Positions 1 to 8,022 are shown, numbered from the stretch's first letter. The stretch: DNA of 17,113 bases from Jejuia rubra (GCF_042684665.1 NZ_JBHULY010000015.1:1-17113), one strand, 5' to 3'. Numbers and translations: made by a program. The notes: a model not told the origin generated them from the sequence alone.

Positions 1-1
1 A

Positions 2-64
2 CAATTTACTGATTATCAGTAAGATGAACAACTTTTTTCTTTTAAATCATAATGCACAACGGGT
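2..64. repeat. Left copy of 63-bp terminal inverted repeat
   Basis: This block is the exact reverse complement of 17051-17113 over all 63 bases, and the similarity stops abruptly inside the window after base 64. Read outward it begins ACCCGTTGTGCATTATG and contains the near-palindrome TTACTGATAATCAGTAA. No transposase lies inside the window, so the parent element would have to extend leftward beyond base 1. The likeliest explanation is the end of a multicopy insertion sequence at which an assembly contig was cut. The repeat is seen directly; the IS identity is inferred. Confidence 0.75.
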
Positions 65-252
65 ATTATTAAATATGATTATACTTAAATATATCAAAAT
101 TTAGGGATTGCAACCCGAGTTGTATTTAAGTGAAGATTATGGATTATATATTTCACTATTTACGCTGTTTGCGTTCAATTAAAATGATCAATATACCCAA
201 TTAATTAGTTTTGATTTTTTTCATCATTTTTCCCATGTTATTATTGTTTTTT

Positions 253-288
253 GAGCTATTAATCGATACCGGTTTTAGCTCTTTTTTT
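253..288 (+). terminator. Orphan intrinsic terminator
   Basis: GAGCTA (253-258) pairs with TAGCTC (276-281) around a 17-nt loop and is followed by seven T residues (282-288), the form of a rho-independent terminator on the plus strand. No gene lies upstream of it in the window, so it would end a transcript coming from left of base 1, perhaps a gene now separated from it by the repeat element. The stem is short, so confidence is moderate. Confidence 0.5.
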
Positions 289-303
289 GAGATGTTAATC
301 TTT

Positions 304-319
304 TGTAACCTTTGTTACA
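304..319. promoter_or_regulatory. Crp/Fnr-type palindrome upstream of the sulfur operon
   Basis: TGTAACCTTTGTTACA is a perfect dyad, TGTAAC-N4-GTTACA, equivalent to TGTAA-N6-TTACA. This is the 16-bp spacing of the E. coli CRP consensus TGTGA-N6-TCACA with the second G of each half-site replaced by A. Its centre lies about 120 bases before the chosen ATG and about 70 bases before the probable transcription start, a position typical of Crp-family activators. The Crp/Fnr regulator at 15919-16548 is a candidate ligand. The dyad is seen; binding is inferred. Confidence 0.55.
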
Positions 320-343
320 TAAGTGTTTACATGACTTTTATCA

Positions 344-374
344 TTTTTTAAAACGATGTTGGTTTGTACTTTTA
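344..374 (+). promoter_or_regulatory. Possible promoter of the sulfur operon
   Basis: TACTTTTA at 367-374 resembles the Bacteroidota -7 element TAnnTTTG with the last base changed. A T-rich tetramer (344-347) lies 19 bases before it, where the -33 TTTG would be expected. Transcription would start near 380, giving a leader of about 50 bases before the ATG at 433. The match is imperfect, which would suit a promoter needing an activator at 304-319. Confidence 0.35.
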
Positions 375-432
375 CAATAGCAAAATGAACTATTCATTTT
401 ATTCAAATTACAACTTTAAATTGAGTGTAAAA

Positions 433-1665
433 ATGAAAAATTTAGTGATTTTAGGAGCAGGAACAGCTGGAACTATGATGGCCAATCATTTGGTTTCAAA
501 ATTGCCCAAAAAAGATTGGAAGATTACCATTGTAGATCAATATAGGACGCATTACTATCAACCTGGATTTTTATTTCTTCCGTTTGATATTTATTCCGAA
601 AAGCAAGTTAAAAAAGAGGGAAAGAAATATATCCCTAAAGCGGTACATTATATTCAAAAAAAGATTGAAAGGGTTATCCCCGAGGACAATACGGTGGCCC
701 TTGTAGACGAGATATTGAATTACGATATCTTAATTATAGCTACAGGATCCAAGATCGCTCCAGACGAAATTGAAGGCATGAACGGCCCGCAGTGGTACAA
801 ATCCATATTTGACTTTTATACTTATGAAGGTGCTGTAGCTTTAAGAAATAAGTTACGAACCTGGCAGGGCGGTAAATTAGTAGTTCATATTACCGAAATG
901 CCCATTAAGTGCCCAGTAGCCCCATTGGAATTTGCCTTTTTGGCCGATTCGTATTTTAAGAAAAAAGACATAAGGGATAAAGTTGATATCACGTATGTAA
1001 CACCTTTGTCAGGAGCCTTTACCAAAGAAAAGTGTTCAAAATCATTGAGTTATCTTTTGAAAGAGAAAAATATAAAACTCGAAATTGATTTCGCAATTGA
1101 ACGCGTGGATTATGAACATCATAAAATTATAGACTACGTTGACAATGAAATTGAATATGATTTATTGGTAACGGTGCCCACCAATATGGGTGATGAAGTT
1201 ATAGGGCGTTCCGGATTGGGGGATGATCTTAATTTCGTTCCAACCCATCAGCATACATTACAATCCCTAGAATATCAAAATATTTTTGTTATCGGAGATG
1301 CCACAAATGTACCGGCATCCAAGGCAGGCTCGGTCGCACACTTTCAAGCCGAAACTTTAACGGATAATATATTGCTTTATATTAAGGGAGAACCACTAAA
1401 AGAAGAATTTGATGGGCATTCCAACTGTTTCATCGAAACCGGTAACAACAAAGCATTGATAATCGATTTTAATTATGAACATGAACCAGTGGAAGGAACT
1501 TTCCCCATAGCTGGGTTCGGGCCGCTAAAGCTTTTAAAAGAAAGTGTTATTAACCATTGGGGAAAACTGGCCTTCAGGTGGGTGTACTGGAATATGTTGC
1601 TCAAAGGTATTTCAATACCATTTGTTGGAAGAAATATGAGCACAAAAGGAAAAAAGTTAAACTAA
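433..1665 (+). CDS. Sulfide:quinone oxidoreductase-type FAD flavoprotein
   Basis: A 410-residue flavoprotein predicted to oxidise sulfide to sulfane sulfur or polysulfide and pass the electrons to the membrane quinone pool. The N-terminal dinucleotide fold GAGTAG is at residues 8-13, and a second FAD-contact segment, V-I-G-D-A-T-N-V-P, is at about 286-294. Cys160, in M-P-I-K-C-P, and Cys332, in S-N-C-F, occupy the places of the redox cysteine pair of the SQR family; Cys201 is an additional cysteine. A basic, aromatic C-terminus (about 365-410) fits membrane attachment. The frame is open upstream to a TTG at 364 and an ATG at 385, but the family begins at the ATG at 433. It is 12 bases from the next gene, so probably co-transcribed with it. 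SQR subtype and substrate are not certain; a related flavocytochrome-like oxidoreductase is possible. Confidence 0.85.
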   Translation: MKNLVILGAGTAGTMMANHLVSKLPKKDWKITIVDQYRTHYYQPGFLFLPFDIYSEKQVKKEGKKYIPKAVHYIQKKIERVIPEDNTVALVDEILNYDILIIATGSKIAPDEIEGMNGPQWYKSIFDFYTYEGAVALRNKLRTWQGGKLVVHITEMPIKCPVAPLEFAFLADSYFKKKDIRDKVDITYVTPLSGAFTKEKCSKSLSYLLKEKNIKLEIDFAIERVDYEHHKIIDYVDNEIEYDLLVTVPTNMGDEVIGRSGLGDDLNFVPTHQHTLQSLEYQNIFVIGDATNVPASKAGSVAHFQAETLTDNILLYIKGEPLKEEFDGHSNCFIETGNNKALIIDFNYEHEPVEGTFPIAGFGPLKLLKESVINHWGKLAFRWVYWNMLLKGISIPFVGRNMSTKGKKLN

Positions 1666-1677
1666 TTATTATACAAA

Positions 1678-1986
1678 ATGAAAAAGTTCATCGCAGAAAA
1701 GGAAATAGATGTAAATGAAGAAGGGTATTTAACCGATTTCTCACAATGGAATAAAGCTGTTGGCAATGAAATAGCAAAGGAGCATAACATCGAAATGACC
1801 AATAGCCATTGGGAAGTAGTGGATTGGATTCAGGAAAAAGTGAACGCTGGAACTCAACTGTCCATTAGAGGGATAAAGCGCAGTGGGGTAATAGACGTCA
1901 AGAAGTTTTACCATTTATTTCCAGGAGGACCATTAAAAATATCAACCAAAATTGCCGGAGTACCCAAACCCAAAAGCTGTATTTAA
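1678..1986 (+). CDS. DsrC/TusE-family sulfur carrier, single cysteine
   Basis: A small cytoplasmic protein (102 residues) of the DsrC/TusE/RspA family, which carries persulfide sulfur on a conserved C-terminal cysteine. The C-terminal arm K-I-A-G-V-P-K-P-K-S-C-I matches the family, with the penultimate Cys101 as carrier. The second DsrC cysteine, 11 residues upstream, is Thr90 here. That fits a TusE-like or 'DsrC-like' transfer protein rather than the two-cysteine DsrC that makes a trisulfide with dissimilatory sulfite reductase. It sits between the SQR-type gene (12 bases upstream) and the DsrE2-like gene (31 bases downstream), suggesting it accepts sulfane sulfur generated by sulfide oxidation. 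No dsrAB or tusBCD genes are present in the window. Confidence 0.85.
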   Translation: MKKFIAEKEIDVNEEGYLTDFSQWNKAVGNEIAKEHNIEMTNSHWEVVDWIQEKVNAGTQLSIRGIKRSGVIDVKKFYHLFPGGPLKISTKIAGVPKPKSCI

Positions 1987-2017
1987 ATGAATTTAAGAAT
2001 TATAAAATATTGAAATC

Positions 2018-2491
2018 ATGGGAACTAAAGTAAGAAAGATGCTTTTTATATTATCCAAGGCAACAATCGAGAACGCCTACGCGGCTTTTGTTATGGCAAA
2101 TGGAGCAAGAATGGAGGGCATAGAATCAGAAATATTTTTCACTTTTTTTGGACTTGAAGCTATCCAAAAGAAAAAACTGGAACATTTACATGTAGCCACA
2201 GTTGGTAATCCTGGGATGCATATTCCAACAATGCTAGGTGGTTTACCGGGGGTAGAAGCATTGGCCACAAAGATGATGAAAAAAGAAATGGAAAAATTGG
2301 ATATGCCTCCAATTGGAGAGTTTTTGGAAATTCTTTCAGATTCTGGATGTAAGTTATGGGGATGTAAATTGGCCATAGACATGTTCCACTTAAAACGAGA
2401 AGACCTTATCGATGAATTAGATGGTATTCTAACCATTGGCGATTTTTATAACCGAGCAGACCAGGAAGGCTGCCAGGTAGTTTTCATATAA
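2018..2491 (+). CDS. DsrE2-like DsrE/DsrF/DrsH-family sulfur-transfer protein
   Basis: A 157-residue protein of the DsrE/F/H-like superfamily, closest in appearance to DsrE2. It has an N-terminal alpha/beta fold (K-M-L-F-I-L-S-K, residues 7-14) and a glycine/methionine-rich segment around 63-79 (N-P-G-M-H-I-P-T-M-L-G-G). The cysteine motif G-C-K-L-W-G-C is at 110-116, with Cys111 and Cys116 as likely persulfide carriers, and Cys152 lies near the C-terminus. DsrE2 proteins take part in cytoplasmic sulfur relay with rhodanese and TusA/DsrC partners. Its place as third gene after the SQR-type and DsrC-like genes supports that role. No rhodanese or TusA is encoded nearby. Family assignment is firm; the exact partner is inferred. 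Confidence 0.85.
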   Translation: MGTKVRKMLFILSKATIENAYAAFVMANGARMEGIESEIFFTFFGLEAIQKKKLEHLHVATVGNPGMHIPTMLGGLPGVEALATKMMKKEMEKLDMPPIGEFLEILSDSGCKLWGCKLAIDMFHLKREDLIDELDGILTIGDFYNRADQEGCQVVFI

Positions 2492-2643
2492 GGATGTACA
2501 GCTTGGTTCTGCCTAAGATTCCGATTCGAGTTATGGTGAGGCAAACTCTAGCTTAGAGCGTTAATTTCTCGATAGCGTAGGGCTTATGCGTTGCCCCGGT
2601 TTCTATTGGGTCTTCCTCCTATGGCGTTATGTTAGTAGACTCT

Positions 2644-2964
2644 CTAACTCGTTTGTTGCAACGTTTTATTTTTTTCCTTGAGAATTGCCAGTTGCTTTTC
2701 TAAAAAGGTAATTGCTTTTTCGGCTTTAAAACTCGCTTTGGAGGCGAAATCCTTTGCCTCTTTCTTAAATTTGTCCTTACCGGATTTAGTGGCTTTTGAT
2801 ACATCCTCTTTAACCTCGGTAAAATCCTTGGTTATTTGGTCCTTTATTTTTTCTCCTTCTTTTTTAAGCTTATCTCTGGTAACTTCCCCTTTTTCGGGAG
2901 CGAACAATACGCCTACACCAGCGCCAATTAATACACCTAAAACTAATGCACCTTTATGAATCAT
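2644..2964 (-). CDS. YtxH-domain small stress-type protein
   Basis: 106 residues. A single hydrophobic, glycine-rich segment (about 5-22, G-A-L-V-L-G-V-L-I-G-A-G-V-G-V-L-F-A) is followed directly by A-P-E-K-G, the hallmark of YtxH (Gsp13/YvyG) proteins. The rest is a long Lys/Glu-rich amphipathic helix that is probably coiled-coil. Such proteins are linked to general stress responses, but their biochemical role is unknown. The start at 2964 puts the membrane segment at the extreme N-terminus, as usual. It is transcribed alone, convergent with the sulfur genes. Confidence 0.8.
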   Translation of the reverse strand: MIHKGALVLGVLIGAGVGVLFAPEKGEVTRDKLKKEGEKIKDQITKDFTEVKEDVSKATKSGKDKFKKEAKDFASKASFKAEKAITFLEKQLAILKEKNKTLQQTS

Positions 2965-3312
<348 letters not shown>

Positions 3313-4539
3313 TTAAAACATAGAATACCCGATTACCATAGATACCGATGAAAGTTTTGCGCCCCAATTCAAATATCTAGTTAAAATATTTCTATTGGGT
3401 ATATACCTAAGTTCTAAGCTATATCTTTCTTTATATTTACAACCTATACCCAAAGCTAGAGCATAATGAGGTTGAACTTCGGCTGAAAAAAAAGGAGGGG
3501 AATCATTTGCTCCTCTGGTAACCACAATTGAGGAGTCTAAGTTGTAATCATAAACCAATGAAGCATTGGCAAAGAGTTTTAAGTTTTTATTTAAAAACAT
3601 ATAATGTCGTAAACCTAAATTAATTTGTATGGATTTATGATTTATTCTTGCATATGCTTCCTCTCCGGTGGTTCTATTAGCAATTGCTGTAGCTTCTGAT
3701 TCAAGCTGTCGGTAGTTAGGCTCCAATATTATAGCCCATTTATTGTTATCAAATCCCAAGATCAATTCAGCTTCAAGCCCGAACCTAAAAGAAGTTAAAT
3801 CCTCCTTAAACTTAAAAGGCTCGCTAATTGGGCCGACTAAACCCAATGAAGAAATTGTTACGCCAGGACGAAGAGTTAAATTAAATAAATCCTTCTTTTG
3901 TTTGGTTTTATAATTGACAAATTCTGAATTTGTACATTCATTGTATTTTACAAAAAACTTAATCAATTCTGATTGCCTGTAATTTATTTTAGCGACCTGG
4001 TTCATGGAAATACTTTCGCATTTTAAGGCATTCCATAGTTGTTGTCTGAAGTGTTGGTTTTTGGCTACTTGTCCATCTTTTGTTAGATAGTTCTTGAAGA
4101 CTAGTTGCTTCACATCCGTAAGGTCTTGATTAAAAAAATACCTTATCAAGCCACGGTCTTCATATAAATATAAATTTCCTTTCCCTTCTATCAATACCTT
4201 TAAAAACAGTTGTTCTTTATTAAAAACAGGATTTTTATCATAATCCATTTCATCGATTAGTGTGCTAGATCTATCGATATCGACATTCTGTCTCACATAT
4301 TTTGATACGCCAATAACCTCAAATTCTTTTACGGAATTAATTGATTGGGTTTTTTCTTCTGAATTTTCAGAAAGTTTATATTCAAACTGGGTGGGGTTAT
4401 TTAGCCAGTCACCGTTTTTAATAAGACAGTCCACTCTTTCATTAGAGTTATTGATATAATACCCTTGTAGAAATGATTTTTGCGTAAAACCATATAGCCC
4501 AAAAATTAAAAAGAAGAGTAAAGTTATTTGTTTAGTCAT
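3313..4539 (-). CDS. Predicted outer-membrane beta-barrel protein, function unknown
   Basis: 408 residues with a Sec signal peptide (cleavage near G-F-T-Q, residue 20). The N-terminal soluble part (about 25-200) contains G-Y-Y-I-N-N-S-N and N-P-T-Q-F-E-Y-K. The C-terminal half (about 215-408) shows the alternating aromatic strands of an outer-membrane beta-barrel and ends in G-Y-S-M-F, with the terminal Phe typical of barrel insertion. From memory, similar flavobacterial proteins often carry the database name 'tRNA modification GTPase'. No GTPase motif (no P-loop, no N-K-x-D) is visible, so that name should not be transferred. It is probably monocistronic. Function cannot be stated. Confidence 0.7.
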   Translation of the reverse strand: MTKQITLLFFLIFGLYGFTQKSFLQGYYINNSNERVDCLIKNGDWLNNPTQFEYKLSENSEEKTQSINSVKEFEVIGVSKYVRQNVDIDRSSTLIDEMDYDKNPVFNKEQLFLKVLIEGKGNLYLYEDRGLIRYFFNQDLTDVKQLVFKNYLTKDGQVAKNQHFRQQLWNALKCESISMNQVAKINYRQSELIKFFVKYNECTNSEFVNYKTKQKKDLFNLTLRPGVTISSLGLVGPISEPFKFKEDLTSFRFGLEAELILGFDNNKWAIILEPNYRQLESEATAIANRTTGEEAYARINHKSIQINLGLRHYMFLNKNLKLFANASLVYDYNLDSSIVVTRGANDSPPFFSAEVQPHYALALGIGCKYKERYSLELRYIPNRNILTRYLNWGAKLSSVSMVIGYSMF

Positions 4540-4610
4540 TTTAGATTTAGTTTAGTGCCGTTTATTGAGTTATAAAAACAATCAGTCTAATAACATTTAA
4601 GTTAATACAT

Positions 4611-4618
4611 CAAATATA
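4611..4618 (-). promoter_or_regulatory. Candidate -7 element for the outer-membrane protein gene
   Basis: On the minus strand this reads TATATTTG, a perfect match to the Bacteroidota -7 consensus TAnnTTTG, 72 bases before the ATG at 4539. No clear TTG -33 element is found 17-23 bases further upstream, so confidence is low. Confidence 0.35.
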
Positions 4619-4797
4619 GAGTTTTTTCTTTCTCCGGATAAAATAAACAGCTTACTTTTTTAGTAGAATTTAAAGGATGATTCTCTCTGTTTTTGATTAA
4701 CGAGATTTTAGAGAATTATATGCTTTTAAAAATTACTTTAGGCCTCAGTCATTCATGCAAGCAAATCAAAATTGTATTTTAGCGGAAAATATAAATC

Positions 4798-5571
4798 ATG
4801 AACTCCAGACAAGCCCAACTCAAAGCTTTCGATAGATTATTAACCATTATGGACGAACTGCGGGAGCAATGCCCATGGGATAAAAAACAAACCATGGAAA
4901 CCTTACGGCATTTGACCATTGAGGAAACCTATGAGTTAGGCAATGCCATTTTGGATAATGATTTAGAGGAGGTGAAAAAGGAACTGGGCGATGTTTTGTT
5001 GCATATTGTATTTTACGCAAAAATTGGAAGTGAAACCCAAGATTTTGATATCGCGGATGTGTGTAACACCATTTGCGAAAAGTTGATCAACCGGCATCCA
5101 CACATCTATGGTGATGTTAAAGTAGAAAATGAAGACGATGTCAAACGTAACTGGGAAAATCTTAAATTAAAAGAAGGAAAAAAAAGTGTTTTGGAGGGTG
5201 TGCCAAGGAGTTTACCAGCGCTAGTAAAAGCCAATAGAATTCAGGAGAAAGTAGCTGGAGTGGGCTTTGATTGGGAAAAACCTGAACAGGTTTGGGAGAA
5301 ACTGCAGGAGGAATTGTCTGAGTTTCGGCATGAGGTAAAGGTTGGTAATGAAGAGGCTATGGAAAGCGAGTTTGGAGATGTGATGTTCTCGATGGTGAAT
5401 TATGCACGTTTCCTAAATATCAACCCCGAAAATGCCTTGGAGCGTACTAATAAAAAATTCTCAAAACGCTTTCAATATTTAGAATCGAAAGCCAAATCCC
5501 TAAATAAGCCCTTAAAAGAAATGACCTTAGCAGAAATGGACGTGTTTTGGGAGGAGGCCAAAAGGCTCTAA
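4798..5571 (+). CDS. mazG: Nucleoside triphosphate pyrophosphohydrolase MazG
   Basis: 257 residues, the normal length for two-domain MazG. This housecleaning enzyme hydrolyses (d)NTPs to (d)NMP and pyrophosphate. The first domain begins L-R-x-x-C-P-W-D-K-K-Q-T (21-32), with metal-binding acids E42, E43, E46 and E62-x-x-D65. The second domain has E171, E172, E175 and E191-x-x-D194. The segment G-V-P-R-S-L-P-A-L-V-K-A (about 134-145) between them is also typical. Its stop codon overlaps the stop codon of the convergent lycopene cyclase gene, so there is no room for a terminator between them. Confidence 0.95.
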   Translation: MNSRQAQLKAFDRLLTIMDELREQCPWDKKQTMETLRHLTIEETYELGNAILDNDLEEVKKELGDVLLHIVFYAKIGSETQDFDIADVCNTICEKLINRHPHIYGDVKVENEDDVKRNWENLKLKEGKKSVLEGVPRSLPALVKANRIQEKVAGVGFDWEKPEQVWEKLQEELSEFRHEVKVGNEEAMESEFGDVMFSMVNYARFLNINPENALERTNKKFSKRFQYLESKAKSLNKPLKEMTLAEMDVFWEEAKRL

Positions 5572-6710
5572 AGCGTTTTAAAAAAAGCCTTTACAAAACT
5601 CCAAGAAAATAGCGAAACCATAATTTTCAATTCCTCTTTAACGCTAGATTCTTCGTCCAAAAATCGGAACATACTCGCTGGCCTGTTTCTACTATAAAAC
5701 TGATTAAAAATCCATTCACCTTTATGGTTTTCCTCTTTTAAAACTTTAAGGAACACAGTGTCAAAAAATCTATATTTTTTCGAGAAAAGACTATCAGATG
5801 GCCTTTTGTTGGCTTTGATGTTATCCAGAACCTTGGCCACTTTTTTTTCAGTATGCTTAAAGGAGTACCCTGTTGAAGGTTTTACCCAGCCACCACCGGT
5901 ACCAATCTTCGTTATCTTTTCCGTGTTGAATTTATCAAAAGGAAAAGTGCTCATCGGAATATTGCCCTGTTCAGATTCAATGATTTTGTAATCGTCAATT
6001 TTCAGGTACTTTTTGATATACGTTTGGAGGAACCCGTCATAGACTGATGTTTCAACAATGTGCTCCGTAAAATATGTAAACTCCACCAACGCCTCATGTT
6101 TTGAAAAAGGAAGTACATAAGTAAAGGAGGTTTGTTCGCCATCCTTAAGCCGATAATCCATCATGGTAAAGCTTTTAGCGTCAAATACTTCTCGTTCCGT
6201 TTTGATGACGATACCCTTAAAGTGTTGGTTGATATTTAAGCTCTTATTGTTATTATAAAATTCAACAGGAATCCTGCTATCAAATACATGTTCTGCCGTA
6301 TAAGAACGTTTTTTTGTTTTCACAATAACCTTTGAATCCTCGTGCGTGTACACCACTTCATCCACTAAAAACTGGAAGTTTTGATGGTTTTCCAAAGTTG
6401 ATTTCGCATACTTGTAAAAATCAATGGCTCTGATAGTTTTGTATGCATACGGCGATAAATTCATTTCCATTTCATTTTTGGAAGTTATTACCTTCGCCTG
6501 TTTCCAAGACTGGTGCAAAATGTGGTTCCATTGCGAGGGTTCCGTTTCCCAAAAACTCCATGTTTTGTCGTTGCTATTTTTTTTCGAGGCGTCGATTAAG
6601 GCAATTGTCTTGTCATCGAAAAAGGAGTCAGAAGCCATTTTTAAAGCCAGTTGTAGCCCTGCCAAACCACTACCAATAATGACATAGTCAAAATGCGTGT
6701 TACCCGACAT
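5568..6710 (-). CDS. crtY: Lycopene beta-cyclase CrtY
   Basis: 380 residues of the flavin-dependent lycopene cyclase family, which turns both ends of lycopene into beta rings to give beta-carotene. Features: N-terminal dinucleotide fold I-I-G-S-G-L-A-G (about 11-18), the segment K-T-W-S-F-W-E (about 49-55), and I-G-T-G-G-G-W-V-K-P-S-T-G-Y-S-F, with the G-x-V-x-P-x-T-G-Y motif of the family, in the C-terminal half. It is the last gene of the crt operon, starting 6 bases after crtZ ends, so translational coupling is likely. The product is probably membrane-associated, acting on a lipid-soluble substrate. Confidence 0.92.
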   Translation of the reverse strand: MSGNTHFDYVIIGSGLAGLQLALKMASDSFFDDKTIALIDASKKNSNDKTWSFWETEPSQWNHILHQSWKQAKVITSKNEMEMNLSPYAYKTIRAIDFYKYAKSTLENHQNFQFLVDEVVYTHEDSKVIVKTKKRSYTAEHVFDSRIPVEFYNNNKSLNINQHFKGIVIKTEREVFDAKSFTMMDYRLKDGEQTSFTYVLPFSKHEALVEFTYFTEHIVETSVYDGFLQTYIKKYLKIDDYKIIESEQGNIPMSTFPFDKFNTEKITKIGTGGGWVKPSTGYSFKHTEKKVAKVLDNIKANKRPSDSLFSKKYRFFDTVFLKVLKEENHKGEWIFNQFYSRNRPASMFRFLDEESSVKEELKIMVSLFSWSFVKAFFKTL

Positions 6711-6716
6711 TGAGTA

Positions 6717-7169
6717 TTATTTGCTTTTGAAGTATTTGAAGGGGACGAACAGCATGCCGTAGCATTCTCCATCATCCTTGCCCAAATGTTTATGGTGGAT
6801 TTTATGAGCTCGTCTTATGCCCCGAGCATACCAATTGTTGGCATTTCTAAATATTTTAAAACGCTGATGTATAAAAATATCATGCACTAAAAAATAACAC
6901 AGGCCATAAGCAAAAATGCCAATACCTATGGGCAAACCTGGCCAAAACGAGGTGTATTTCCAGAGCAAAACGAAGGTTATGCTAACAATGGCATAGAAAA
7001 TAAAAAACGTATCGTTACGTTCAAACCAGCTGTCGTGGTCTTTATGGTGGTGGTCCTTGTGTAAGTGCCATAAAAAACCATGCATGATGTATTTATGGGT
7101 AAACCACGCCATAAATTCCATTATGCAGAACGCACTTAAAAAACACAAAATCCAAAGTAAAGTATGCAT
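6717..7169 (-). CDS. crtZ: Beta-carotene 3-hydroxylase CrtZ
   Basis: 150 residues, a di-iron membrane hydroxylase that adds 3-OH groups to beta-carotene, giving zeaxanthin via cryptoxanthin. All histidine clusters of the fatty-acid-hydroxylase superfamily are present: H25-x4-H30, H37-x2-H40-H41, H96-x4-H101 and H122-x2-H125-H126. Hydrophobic spans at about 3-21, 55-70 and 80-97 place it in the membrane. It lies between crtB (10 bases) and crtY (6 bases) in one transcription unit. No crtW-type ketolase or crtX-type glycosyltransferase follows, so zeaxanthin is the predicted endpoint of this cluster. Confidence 0.93.
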   Translation of the reverse strand: MHTLLWILCFLSAFCIMEFMAWFTHKYIMHGFLWHLHKDHHHKDHDSWFERNDTFFIFYAIVSITFVLLWKYTSFWPGLPIGIGIFAYGLCYFLVHDIFIHQRFKIFRNANNWYARGIRRAHKIHHKHLGKDDGECYGMLFVPFKYFKSK

Positions 7170-7179
7170 AACTAAAAAA

Positions 7180-8019
7180 TCACATTAAATTTAGTTGATA
7201 TTTTACATAACTGCGCATTAATAACTCAATTTTTTTTGGATTAGACACTCTAATGCGGGTATCCTTAATTTGTAAAGCAGGTGTTTTTTTCAGTTTTTTT
7301 AAAAGTTGTCTGTAATAGCGATAAGCCATAAATACTCCAAATTTAGCTTCTATAGGGAGTTTTTTGATCCCTTTAAGACCTTCTTCAAAATCTCTTTCAA
7401 TGTCATCTATAATTTCTTGTTTGGAGTGCTCATCCAAATTATTTAGATCTACATTCGGGAAATAGCTTCGGTTTAAATCATCAAAATCGGCTTTAATATC
7501 TCGTAGAAAATTTACCTTTTGAAATGCCGATCCTAAAGACATTGCCATTCCTTTTAAGTCATTGTATTTTTCTTCATCACCTTTTACGAATACCTTTAGG
7601 CACATTAACCCAACCACATCAGCTGATCCATAAATGTATTCCTTGTATTCCTCATCAGTTAAGTAATCTTTCTTATGAAGATCCATGCGCATACTTTTCA
7701 TGAAAGCATCAACTAGGTTTTTATCAATCTCATATTTATGAAAGGTATATTGGAAAGCATTTAAAATTGGATTCAAACTAATTTTATCTTGCAAAGCCTT
7801 CTCCAAATCATTGGAGAAACTTTCAAATAAGGTTGCTTTGTCGTATTCATGAAAGGAATCCACAATTTCGTCTGCAAACCTCACAAAGCCATAAATGTTA
7901 TAAATGTGCATCCTGATGGTATTGGACAGCATTTTGGTAGCTAAAGAAAATGAGGTGCTGTACGATTTAGTAACGACTTTGCTACATTGGTACGAAACGG
8001 TGTCAAAAAGTGCTTTCAT
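7180..8019 (-). CDS. crtB: Phytoene synthase CrtB
   Basis: 279 residues of the squalene/phytoene synthase family, condensing two geranylgeranyl diphosphates to phytoene, the first committed carotenoid step. The two Mg-diphosphate aspartate motifs are D50-E-I-V-D54 and D174-I-K-A-D178, the latter within Q-K-V-N-F-L-R-D-I-K-A-D-F. S-Y-S-T-S-F (19-24) is also typical. The start is 3 bases after the crtI stop codon, so the two genes are tightly coupled. Squalene synthase is less likely because of the crt neighbours. Confidence 0.93.
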   Translation of the reverse strand: MKALFDTVSYQCSKVVTKSYSTSFSLATKMLSNTIRMHIYNIYGFVRFADEIVDSFHEYDKATLFESFSNDLEKALQDKISLNPILNAFQYTFHKYEIDKNLVDAFMKSMRMDLHKKDYLTDEEYKEYIYGSADVVGLMCLKVFVKGDEEKYNDLKGMAMSLGSAFQKVNFLRDIKADFDDLNRSYFPNVDLNNLDEHSKQEIIDDIERDFEEGLKGIKKLPIEAKFGVFMAYRYYRQLLKKLKKTPALQIKDTRIRVSNPKKIELLMRSYVKYQLNLM

Positions 8020-8022
8020 AGC

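Larger units (their letters stand above)
65..432. other. Left intergenic region upstream of the sulfur genes
   Basis: About 370 bases with no credible gene on either strand; all frames are broken by frequent stops. Bases 65-250 are very AT-rich and show nothing recognisable. The remainder holds a hairpin plus T-run, a Crp-like palindrome and a weak promoter, each listed separately. It probably holds the control region for the gene starting at 433. Confidence 0.6.

Noticed and set aside
364..432. N-terminal extension of the SQR-type protein from a TTG or the ATG at 385
   Set aside because: The extension is Tyr/Phe/Asn-rich and overlaps the likely promoter and start site; the FAD fold starts right after the ATG at 433, as in the family.
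2077..2436. Minus-strand open frame antisense to the DsrE2-like gene
   Set aside because: It is fully inside a well-supported gene and has no recognisable protein features.
2678..2959. Plus-strand open frame opposite the YtxH-type gene
   Set aside because: A mirror of the Lys/Glu-rich coding strand; the YtxH reading is clearly the real one.
6424..6687. Two overlapping plus-strand open frames within crtY
   Set aside because: They lie antisense to the conserved FAD-binding region of a certain gene.
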